Shown here one piece after another: positions 1 through 5,258 of a stretch of DNA of 5,258 nt. The stretch is from positions 1-5,258 of the forward strand of contig JAJYSW010000224.1 of assembly GCA_021793335.1 (NCBI GenBank), read 5' to 3'. The position numbers and the translations under genes were made by a program. The stretch's first letter is position 1. Each line of letters starts with the position of its first letter. The stretch is from Actinomycetes bacterium. GTDB taxonomy: Bacteria; Actinomycetota; Actinomycetes; Mycobacteriales; Micromonosporaceae. Under the pieces are notes generated by a model. That model saw only the letters and a program-made list of their open reading frames with translations, made no database searches and was not told the DNA's origin.

Positions 1-384
1 GGCGTTGAGCTGCGCGGCGGCGTGGATTTCAGGTCCGGTCGCATCCTGGTGCTGTTCGAGGCGAGCCTGCGGCATCTCGAACAGGAGGTCGGACATCCGG
101 TGGAGGCCGAGCGGTTCCGCCCCAACATGCTGCTCGCGACCGATGCCGAACCGTTCGCCGAGCAGCGGCTCGAACCGGGCGCACCCGTGGTGATCGGCGG
201 GGCCGAGTTCACCGTCCACACGCAGTGCGTCCGGTGCGTGCTGCCCAGTTGGGACCCGTACGGGCGCGAACGGAGCAAACACCTCCAGAGGCATCTGATC
301 ACCGCGTACGGCAATCGTTTCGGCGTCTATCTCCAGACCGCCGGGGAGGCGGGGGTACGCGTCGGCGACGCCGTCGAGGCGTGA
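1..384 (+). CDS. MOSC domain-containing protein, C-terminal part (5' end outside window)
   Basis: This frame is open from the first base to a TGA at 382-384, giving 127 residues with no start in view. The segment matches the C-terminal half of MOSC proteins (YcbX/mARC-like). It has a helix rich in E/R, then RFRPNMLL, where RFRPN is the family signature, then EPFAEQRLEPGAPVVIGGAEF and TQCVRCVLPSWDPYGRER. The two cysteines are encoded at 226-228 and 235-237. In MOSC proteins a conserved cysteine in this region is linked to molybdenum-cofactor binding, and the following DP.GR corresponds to the usual DP.TG.R. The N-terminal MOSC_N barrel would lie upstream of the window. Known members bind Moco and reduce N-hydroxylated compounds or handle sulfur, but the substrate here cannot be told. 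A GTG at 22 is internal to the conserved domain and is not the real start. The gene converges on the HAD hydrolase. Confidence 0.85.
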   Translation, partial: GVELRGGVDFRSGRILVLFEASLRHLEQEVGHPVEAERFRPNMLLATDAEPFAEQRLEPGAPVVIGGAEFTVHTQCVRCVLPSWDPYGRERSKHLQRHLITAYGNRFGVYLQTAGEAGVRVGDAVEA

Positions 385-397
385 GAGGAACGCTGGA

Positions 398-430
398 CGC
401 CCTGAGCCGGGGATCGGTCGGCTCAGGGCG
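398..430. terminator. Hairpin between convergent genes, probable bidirectional terminator
   Basis: A perfect 12-bp inverted repeat has arms at 398-409 (CGCCCTGAGCCG) and 419-430 (CGGCTCAGGGCG), separated by a 9-nt loop. It lies 13 nt after the MOSC stop codon and within the 126-nt gap before the HAD stop codon. No clear U tract follows on either strand, as is common for actinobacterial hairpin terminators. A second, weaker stem (GCGGC/GCCGC) near 466-480 could add to termination of the HAD transcript. The terminator role is inferred from position and symmetry. Confidence 0.65.
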
Positions 431-510
431 CCCCTTCAGCTTATGCTGCCGCTGCGACAAGCGCGGCACACCGCCGCTGGGTTTCGTCTCGTATTGCGAG
501 GCAATCGTTC

Positions 511-1200
511 TCAGACGGTCCGTTCGGCCACCCAGCGGCGTATGAACCCGTAGAGCTCCTCGATGGACCGGCCCGATACGTCGGCCTGCGGCCAGGGCCG
601 CCCGTAATGATCGATGTACGCCGTCGCGCAACCGCGTTCGGCCGCGGGGGCCAGATCGTTGCGGGGAATATCGCCGATGCTCAGCAACGAGGACGCCTCA
701 CGGCCGTCCAGGAGGCCGTCGAGGATCGGGCCGAGACCCTCGGGCTTGGCCGCGTCGCCGACGATCCGGTCGAAACGCCCGTCCAACTTGATCTGGGACA
801 GGAGGGAGTCCAGGCCTTCGAACGGCGCGTTGGTGACCAGGAGGACCGTCGTGCGCTGCGGCAGATCCCACAGCAGTTCGCGAAGGCCCGGTGGAGCGGA
901 CAGCTCGAAGCGTCCCTCGGCCATCGCGGCGCGGACGGCCCGGTAGGCGGCCCGGCGGACCGCCTCATCGACACCGTACTCGCCGGCGAGGCGGCGCACG
1001 GCGTTGTACGGGTCGAGGGCGTCGAAAGTGGAGGCGGCGGTGGGCATGCCCTTGCAGAAGGCCTCGTGCGCGGCGAGGAAAGAACGGTGCTCATCGGGGC
1101 CGAGGACGGCCGCGACTCGGCGGGCGTACTCGTAGGCGGGCGCATCGCCGAGGCACACGGTGCCGTCGAAATCGAAGAGCAGCATCGCATCGGAGGTCAC
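511..1200 (-). CDS. HAD-superfamily hydrolase, subfamily I, substrate unknown
   Basis: This is a 229-residue protein with all four HAD motifs in order. Motif I is DFDGT, with nucleophile D10 and acid/base D12. Motif II is T123 in LLVTNAP. Motif III is K152 in AKPEG. Motif IV is GDIPRND, with D177 and D182. A helical segment at about residues 18-100, between motifs I and II, fits a C1 cap, so this is probably a Mg2+-dependent phosphatase or related phosphohydrolase of the cytoplasm. I chose the GTG at 1200: an AGGGTGG sequence lies 6 nt upstream, and it puts motif I close to the N-terminus. The in-frame ATG at 1185 is the alternative; it would start at MLLFDFDG and has no visible ribosome-binding site. 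The open frame runs back to 1569, but that part lies in the panB coding region on another frame and looks spurious. The gene lies 70 nt after panB, beyond a strong hairpin. Substrate and pathway cannot be assigned from sequence. Confidence 0.88.
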   Translation of the reverse strand: MTSDAMLLFDFDGTVCLGDAPAYEYARRVAAVLGPDEHRSFLAAHEAFCKGMPTAASTFDALDPYNAVRRLAGEYGVDEAVRRAAYRAVRAAMAEGRFELSAPPGLRELLWDLPQRTTVLLVTNAPFEGLDSLLSQIKLDGRFDRIVGDAAKPEGLGPILDGLLDGREASSLLSIGDIPRNDLAPAAERGCATAYIDHYGRPWPQADVSGRSIEELYGFIRRWVAERTV

Positions 1201-1223
1201 GTGTGCCCACCCTACGCGCCCTG

Positions 1224-1249
1224 CGGCCTCCCGCCGGAACGGGAGGCCG
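1224..1249 (-). terminator. GC-rich hairpin after panB, possible terminator or attenuator
   Basis: A perfect 10-bp stem has arms at 1224-1233 (CGGCCTCCCG) and 1240-1249 (CGGGAGGCCG), closed by a 6-nt loop. It starts 21 nt beyond the panB stop codon and ends about 23 nt before the HAD start codon. No U tract follows on the minus strand. It may end or reduce transcription from panB into the HAD gene, or act as a processing or stability element in a joint mRNA; sequence alone does not decide. Confidence 0.55.
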
Positions 1250-1270
1250 GCCCGATGCGCGTTCACCGCG

Positions 1271-2122
1271 CTAATCGAAACGGTGCTCCTCAGCGGGGAA
1301 CCGCCCGTCGCGGACCTCGTCGGCGAACGCCCGGGCCGCATCCTGGAGGACATCGGCGACCTCCGCGTAGCGCTTGACGAAGCGCGGGGCCCGGCCTCGG
1401 TGCATCCCGGCCATGTCCTGCCAGACCAGGACCTGCGCGTCGGTATCGGGACCGGCCCCGATGCCGACGGTGGGGATCGGCAGCCGCTTCGTGATCTCGG
1501 CGGCCGCGGCGGCGGCCACCATTTCGAGGACCACGGCGAACGCCCCGGCCTCGGCCACGGCATGGGCATCGGCCTCGACCTCGGCGGCCTGGGCGTCGCG
1601 GCCCTGGACCCGGTAGCCGCCCACGGCGTGCTCGCTCTGGGGCGTGAATCCCACGTGGCCCATCACGGGGATGCCCGCGTCGGTCAGCGCGCGGATCTGC
1701 GCGCTCATGCGCCGCCCGCCTTCGAGTTTGACCGCGTGCGCTCCGGCTTTCATGAAACGCACGGCCGTCTCCAGAGCCTGCGCGGGGCCGGCCTCGTAGG
1801 AGCCGAACGGCAGGTCGGCGACGACCAGGCACCGCTCGGTGGATCGGGCCACGGCCGCGGCGAGCGGGAGGAGCTCGTCGACGGTGATGGGGATGGTGGT
1901 GTCGTAGCCGTAGACGTTGTTGGCGGCCGAATCGCCGACGAGGAGGACCGGGATGCCGGCCTCGTCGAACAGCGAAGCGGTATAAGTGTCGTAGGAAGTG
2001 AGCATCGCCCACTTCTCGCCGTGCTCCTTGGCGGCCAGCAGGTGCCGCACCCGGACTCGCTTGACGGTCTTGCCCGGCCCGTACAGGCTCGGGATCTCGT
2101 CGGGGGATTTCGATCGCGTCAT
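1271..2122 (-). CDS. panB: 3-methyl-2-oxobutanoate hydroxymethyltransferase (ketopantoate hydroxymethyltransferase)
   Basis: PanB transfers a one-carbon unit from 5,10-methylene-tetrahydrofolate to 2-oxoisovalerate, giving ketopantoate. This is the first committed step to pantothenate and CoA, carried out in the cytosol by a (beta/alpha)8-barrel enzyme. The 283-residue product has the expected family landmarks: LTSYD (41-45), VGDS with metal ligand D64, GYDTTIPIT (72-80), ADLPF with metal ligand D103, KLEGG with E134, GHVGFTPQS (155-163), GGYRVQGR (168-175), the catalytic glutamate E200 in VVLEMV, GIGAG (220-224) and the C-terminal FPAEEH. The length is slightly above the E. coli enzyme (264 aa) because of an N-terminal tail of about 20 residues. 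Two ATG codons stand in tandem; AGGAG at 2130-2134 is 7 nt from the one at 2122 and 4 nt from the one at 2125, so I prefer 2122. It follows nadE by 85 nt in the same direction, so it may be co-transcribed or have its own promoter. Confidence 0.97.
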   Translation of the reverse strand: MTRSKSPDEIPSLYGPGKTVKRVRVRHLLAAKEHGEKWAMLTSYDTYTASLFDEAGIPVLLVGDSAANNVYGYDTTIPITVDELLPLAAAVARSTERCLVVADLPFGSYEAGPAQALETAVRFMKAGAHAVKLEGGRRMSAQIRALTDAGIPVMGHVGFTPQSEHAVGGYRVQGRDAQAAEVEADAHAVAEAGAFAVVLEMVAAAAAAEITKRLPIPTVGIGAGPDTDAQVLVWQDMAGMHRGRAPRFVKRYAEVADVLQDAARAFADEVRDGRFPAEEHRFD

Positions 2123-2129
2123 CATCGTG

Positions 2130-2134
2130 CTCCT
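2130..2134 (-). promoter_or_regulatory. Shine-Dalgarno sequence of panB
   Basis: AGGAG on the minus strand ends 7 nt before the second ATG of a tandem pair and only 4 nt before the first. It is the best ribosome-binding site in the window and decides the start choice for panB in favour of 2122. Confidence 0.7.
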
Positions 2135-2207
2135 GGATCTCCTCGTGGCCGGCCCTCGCCGGTCCCCGGGTCTCACCTAACGAGACTAACGCTCGTCAAT
2201 GTTCACG

Positions 2208-4016
2208 TCAGCGCCCGCGAGCCTCGTGTGACGAATTCCCCGCGCCCCTCCCCCTGAATCGGTTCGTGATCGGCAGGCGGCGGTCGCGACCGAACGACGT
2301 CTTCGAGATCTTGGTGCCGGGAGCCGACTGGCGGCGCTTGTACTCGGCGCCGTCGACCAGGTTCACGATGCGGGTGACGATCTCGGGCGGGTAGCCCTGG
2401 GCGATGAGATCCTCGCGCCCGGCCTCGCCGTCGACATAGGCGAGCAGCATCGGATCGAGCATCGCGTAGTCGGGCAGCGAATCGGAGTCCTTCTGATCGG
2501 GCCGCAGCTCGGCGCTCGGCGGCTTGAGGATGATGTTCTCGGGGATCGGCTCGACCTCCCCGAGCTTCCGGGCGTGCTCGTTGCGCCAAGCCGCCAGTTC
2601 GTAGACCAGCGTCTTGGGCACGTCCTTGATCGGCGCGAAACCGCCGCAGGAATCGCCGTAGAGCGTCGAGTAGCCCACGGCGTACTCGCTCTTATTGCCC
2701 GCGGCCAGGACGAGATGACCGTGCTGGTTCGACAGGGCCATCCAGATGACGCCCCGCACGCGCGCCTGGAGGTTCTCCAAGGCCAGTCCCGAAAGAGACA
2801 TCTGCGTGAGATAGGCGTCGACGATGGGCTGGATCGGCTCCACGCTGTGGTTGAGACCGCAGCGCTCGGCCAGGTCGGCGGCGTCGTCCAAGGAGTGCTG
2901 CGAGGAGTACCGACTGGGGTTGGCCACGGTCCACACCGCCTCGGAGCCCAGCGCGTCGCGCGCGAGCACGGCGGTGACCGCCGAATCGATGCCGCCGGAG
3001 AGCCCGAGCAGGACCGAGCGGAAACCGTTCTTGCGCGTGTAATCACCCAGGCCCAGACGCAGGGCCTCCCAGATCTCCTCATGGCGGCCGAGCGGGGGAG
3101 GCGAAGCGGCGGGCGCGATCGCCCGCTCGGGAGCCGGGTGGGCCTCGGAGAGGGTGTGGCGGACGATGCGCATCGGCGTCCCACTCGGGCGCTCGCCCTC
3201 TCGCCCGGCTTCGAGTTCGAGATCGGCGAGGAGCAGTTCGGGCGCGAAACGGCCGGCGGCGGCGAGGACGCCGCCGTCCGCGGCCACGACCGTCGAGCCG
3301 CCGTCGAAGACCAGGCCGTCCTGGCCTCCGACGAGGTTGACGTAGGCGATCGGCCCTCCGAGCTCGGCGGCCCGGCGGCGCAGCAGCGCGAGGCGCTCCT
3401 CATGCTCGCCCTGCACGTAGGGCGAGGCGCTGATGTTGACGACGAGCCCGGCCCCCGCTTCCGCGGCTGCCGCGAACGGCACGCCCTCCTGCCGGAGGTC
3501 TTCGCAGACGGTGAAGGCCACATCCACGCCTCCTATGCGGGCGAGGTGCAGTTCGTGGCCGGCGACGAAGTAACGATCCTCATCGAAGACACCGTGGTTA
3601 GGCAAGTGATGTTTGTAGTAGCGGAACAGGATCTTCCCGTCCTGGATGAGCGCAAGTGCATTACGAACGCCGTGCCGGCCACGTTCGTCGCCGCTGTCTG
3701 GGCTCCCGTGGTCGCGTTCCGCACTGCGGGGGCCGTCGGCGTCGAGACAGCCCACGACGACCGGGAGCGCACCGTTGCCGTCGGCGGCCAGCTCGGCGGC
3801 GAGCCGGTCGAGCCGGTCGCGGGCGGCCGCGACGAAGGAGGCGCGCAGGGCGAGGTCTTCGACGGGGTAGCCGGTCAGGGACTGCTCCCCGGTGGCGAGC
3901 AGGTGCGCCCCCGCCTCGGAAGCGGCGGTGGCGGCACGGCGGATGAGCTCGGCGTTGGCGTCGAGGTCGCCCACCGTCGGGTTGTCCTGGGAAAGAGCGA
4001 TGCGGAGCGTCGGCAT
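2208..4016 (-). CDS. nadE: Glutamine-dependent NAD+ synthetase
   Basis: This enzyme makes NAD+ from deamido-NAD+ with ATP, using ammonia released from glutamine. The 602 residues hold two domains. Residues 1-270 are a nitrilase-fold glutaminase with catalytic triad E44 (GEQSLTGYP), K135 (YYKHHLPNHGVFDE) and C171 (TVCEDLR). Residues 310-590 are the synthetase, with the ATP-binding loop LSGGIDS (339-345), NPSRYSSQHSLDDA (366-379), LAAGNKSE (437-444), GDSCGGFAPIKDVPKT (454-469) and SFGRDRRLPITNR (574-586). It is the two-domain form of about 575-600 residues rather than the longer mycobacterial type of about 680. I start at ATG 4016 because MPTLRIALSQ is the usual family N-terminus; the ribosome-binding site is weak (GGGGAAG about 9 nt upstream). 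An alternative GTG at 4052 overlaps the permease stop codon as GTGA and would add 12 residues that do not look conserved. The open frame reaches 4364 through permease DNA and is spurious there. Residues 93-117 form a hydrophilic insertion. Confidence 0.97.
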   Translation of the reverse strand: MPTLRIALSQDNPTVGDLDANAELIRRAATAASEAGAHLLATGEQSLTGYPVEDLALRASFVAAARDRLDRLAAELAADGNGALPVVVGCLDADGPRSAERDHGSPDSGDERGRHGVRNALALIQDGKILFRYYKHHLPNHGVFDEDRYFVAGHELHLARIGGVDVAFTVCEDLRQEGVPFAAAAEAGAGLVVNISASPYVQGEHEERLALLRRRAAELGGPIAYVNLVGGQDGLVFDGGSTVVAADGGVLAAAGRFAPELLLADLELEAGREGERPSGTPMRIVRHTLSEAHPAPERAIAPAASPPPLGRHEEIWEALRLGLGDYTRKNGFRSVLLGLSGGIDSAVTAVLARDALGSEAVWTVANPSRYSSQHSLDDAADLAERCGLNHSVEPIQPIVDAYLTQMSLSGLALENLQARVRGVIWMALSNQHGHLVLAAGNKSEYAVGYSTLYGDSCGGFAPIKDVPKTLVYELAAWRNEHARKLGEVEPIPENIILKPPSAELRPDQKDSDSLPDYAMLDPMLLAYVDGEAGREDLIAQGYPPEIVTRIVNLVDGAEYKRRQSAPGTKISKTSFGRDRRLPITNRFRGRGAGNSSHEARGR

Positions 4017-4048
4017 GCGCCCATTCTTCCCCGGGGCCGGGCCCGTCG

Positions 4049-4801
4049 TCACATGAGCATCAGTATGAGGCTCAGGATCAGGCCGTAGACGATGATGGCC
4101 AGGCGCAGGGGCCGCTCGGGGATCTTCTGGAAGACGCGGGCGCCCAGGTAGCCGCCGAGGAACGTGGCCGGGACGAGCACGCCGATGGCCCACCAGGCGA
4201 CGTCGACGAAGATGCCGTAGACGATCGAGGTGACCACGCCCACGATGAAGGTGCAGAAGTTCTTGAGGGCCCCGATGCGGGCGAGGCTCTCGCTGACGCT
4301 CATGGCGATGACCGCGATGAGGACCAGGCCGAGCGCGGCGTTGAAGTAGGCGCCGTAGAGGCACCCGAGCCCGACGCCGACATGCAGGGCGACCGGGTGG
4401 AGGGCGCGCCCGCCGTTGAGAGCGGTGACCTTGCGGTTGATCCAGGGCCCGACGGCCATGAGGAGCGTGGCGGCCAGGACCAGGAACGGGACGAGGTTCT
4501 CGAAGACGGCATGCGAGGTGTTGAGCAGCAGGATCGTGCCGCAGACGGAGGCGAGCACGGCCGTGGGGACGAGGCCGAGGAGGCGGCCGCGCCGACCTCG
4601 GAGGTCGCGCCGGGAACCGAAGGCCGCGGCGGCGTAGGCGGGGGCGACGGCGACGCCGTTCGTGGCGTTGGCGTAGATCGGCGGGACGCCGACCGCGATG
4701 AGCGTGGGGTAGGTGATGAGGGAGCCTCCCCCTGCGACGGCGTTGAGCCCACCGGCGGCGACTCCGGCGAGAAGCAATCCGAGGACCTGAAGCAGCATCA
4801 T
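4049..4801 (-). CDS. TSUP family membrane permease (sulfite exporter TauE/SafE type)
   Basis: This 250-residue, very hydrophobic protein has about eight predicted membrane segments: near residues 3-20, 30-60, 74-94, 103-121, 135-168 (probably one to two spans), 183-200, 203-222 and 232-249. The N-terminus carries GGLNAVAGGGSLITYP, followed by NATNGVAV, the hallmark of the first TSUP (DUF81) repeat. The second repeat shows GAYFNAALG in place of the more usual GGYFGAG.G, then ALKN and a C-terminal GGYLGARV. The family moves small anions, mostly sulfur-containing or organic ones such as sulfite, sulfoacetate or taurine-derived compounds, across the cytoplasmic membrane; the substrate here is unknown. 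Two tandem ATG codons (4801 and 4798) could start the gene and no clear Shine-Dalgarno sequence precedes them. It is the first gene of the minus-strand cluster, 32 nt ahead of nadE, and divergent from rnpB with about 28 nt between them. Confidence 0.9.
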   Translation of the reverse strand: MMLLQVLGLLLAGVAAGGLNAVAGGGSLITYPTLIAVGVPPIYANATNGVAVAPAYAAAAFGSRRDLRGRRGRLLGLVPTAVLASVCGTILLLNTSHAVFENLVPFLVLAATLLMAVGPWINRKVTALNGGRALHPVALHVGVGLGCLYGAYFNAALGLVLIAVIAMSVSESLARIGALKNFCTFIVGVVTSIVYGIFVDVAWWAIGVLVPATFLGGYLGARVFQKIPERPLRLAIIVYGLILSLILMLM

Positions 4802-4811
4802 GGCGTCCGAC

Positions 4812-4817
4812 AGCGTA
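4812..4817 (-). promoter_or_regulatory. Candidate -10 element for the permease-nadE unit
   Basis: TACGCT reads on the minus strand as the right half of the palindrome AGCGTACGCT. It fits the TANNNT pattern of actinobacterial -10 elements. A start of transcription 7-10 nt downstream would fall at about 4801-4804, giving a leaderless or nearly leaderless permease mRNA, which agrees with the absence of a Shine-Dalgarno sequence. No convincing -35 box is seen. This is an inference from sequence only. Confidence 0.35.
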
Positions 4818-4821
4818 CGCT
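4816..4821 (+). promoter_or_regulatory. Candidate -10 element for rnpB
   Basis: TACGCT on the plus strand is followed by 8 nt and then G4830, the first base of the predicted outermost helix of the RNase P RNA. The spacing suits a sigma-70-type promoter. No good -35 box lies 16-18 nt upstream, a region already inside the permease coding sequence. The element shares a palindrome with the candidate -10 of the permease. Confidence 0.45.
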
Positions 4822-4829
4822 TGAACGCT

Positions 4830-5256
4830 GGGGCGAGTCGGTCAGGCGGTCGCGGCAGTGACGGCAGTGTCTTCCGGGACGCAGCCGTCGCCGCCGAGGA
4901 ACGTCCGGACTCCCCAGGGCAGGGTGGTTGCTAACGGCAACCCGGGGCGACCCGCGGGACAGTGCCACAGAAAGCAGACCGCCGGTGATCTCGCGATCGC
5001 CGGTAAGGGTGAAACGGTGGTGTAAGAGACCACCAGCGCCGCCGGTGACGGCGGCGGCTCGGCAAACCCCGCCCGGAGCAAGGTCAAGAGGGGCCGCTTG
5101 CGGCCCTGCGCGAAGGTTCGAGGGCGGCCCGCCCGAACCGCGTCGAAACCCTCGGCGCGCGCCTTCGCGGGTAGACCGCTTGAGCGCGTCGGCGACGGCG
5201 CGCCCAGATGGATGGCCGTCCAAGACAGAATCCGGCGTATCGACCGACTCGTCCCC
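4830..5256 (+). ncRNA. rnpB: RNase P RNA, bacterial class A (actinobacterial type)
   Basis: This is the catalytic RNA that removes the 5' leader from pre-tRNAs, working with the RnpA protein. Conserved blocks appear in order: GAGGAACGTCC (4896-4906), AGGGCAGGGTGG, the ACAGAAAGCAGACCGCC block, GGTAAGGGTGAAACGG (5002-5017), a GGTGGT/ACCACC stem with loop GTAAGAG (5016-5034), GGAGCAAGGTCAAGAGG, GGGTAGACCGC, AGATGGATGG.CGTCC, and the 3' core ACAGAATCCGG (5225-5235). Helices can be traced. P1 pairs 4834-4843 with 5242-5251 and may extend by GGGG/CCCC (4830-4833 with 5253-5256) across a bulged T. P2 pairs 4845-4851 with 5214-5220. P3 is the GCGGC..GACGGC/GCCGTC-GCCGC stem at 4852-4894. A further stem at 4982-5003 has a TCGC loop, and one at 5038-5055 has a GTGA loop. 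The length of about 420 nt is normal. The exact ends are inferred from P1. No terminator is visible before the window ends. Confidence 0.96.
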
Positions 5257-5258
5257 TT

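Noticed and set aside
385..510. Possible small gene or RNA in the convergent gap
   Set aside because: Apart from the hairpin and weak short stems, no start with a ribosome-binding site or conserved RNA pattern is visible.
607..1377. 256-codon plus-strand open frame across the HAD gene and the end of panB
   Set aside because: It is complementary to the well-supported HAD and panB frames, crosses the hairpin region and shows no known motif.
2194..2199. TTGACG on the minus strand as a -35 box for panB
   Set aside because: The hexamers 16-18 nt downstream (such as GTGAGA or TGAGAC) are poor -10 matches, so I do not call a promoter.
2574..4088. 504-codon open frame on the plus strand opposite nadE
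   Set aside because: It mirrors the nadE coding frame, a common artefact of G/C third positions. The translation has no recognisable domain, while the minus strand encodes a complete NadE with all catalytic residues.
4017..4364. N-terminal extension of NadE by 116 residues
   Set aside because: The added part is arginine- and proline-rich out-of-frame translation of the permease gene, and the family N-terminus begins at the ATG at 4016.
4798..5223. 141-codon minus-strand open frame at the right end
   Set aside because: It lies antisense to rnpB across its conserved core, has no recognisable protein motif and would overlap the start of the permease gene.

Overview
The window is GC-rich chromosomal DNA of an actinobacterium. 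The evidence is the strong G/C third-position bias, the actinobacterial form of RNase P RNA, a PanB with an AANNVYGYDTT segment like that of actinomycete PanB proteins, and the lack of AT-rich promoters or U-tract terminators. I cannot name the genus. The content is core metabolism; I see no transposase, integrase, CRISPR array or tRNA.

Layout from left to right. (1) 1-384, plus strand: the C-terminal part of a MOSC-domain protein, cut by the window edge. (2) 385-510: a convergent gap with a 12-bp hairpin that probably ends transcription from both sides. (3) 511-1200, minus: a HAD-superfamily hydrolase of unknown substrate. (4) 1201-1270: a gap with a 10-bp GC-rich hairpin. (5) 1271-2122, minus: panB, ketopantoate hydroxymethyltransferase. 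(6) 2123-2207: the panB leader, with a good Shine-Dalgarno sequence and a small dyad/direct repeat. (7) 2208-4016, minus: nadE, glutamine-dependent NAD+ synthetase. (8) 4049-4801, minus: a TSUP/TauE-SafE-type membrane permease. (9) About 4830-5256, plus: rnpB, the catalytic RNA of RNase P, transcribed divergently from the permease.

The four minus-strand genes (permease, nadE, panB, HAD) lie head to tail with gaps of 32, 85 and 70 nt. They could be one transcription unit or two, with the hairpin after panB attenuating or ending transcription before the HAD gene. NadE makes NAD+ and PanB commits carbon to pantothenate and CoA, so the core of the cluster is cofactor synthesis. The roles of the permease and the HAD protein in that setting are unknown.

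I found no convincing new biological system. The most interesting points are the roughly 29-nt space between the permease start codon and the rnpB 5' end, which is centred on a perfect palindrome offering a TANNNT -10 element on both strands; a hydrophilic insertion in the glutaminase domain of NadE; and an apparently enlarged peripheral stem-loop in the RNase P RNA.
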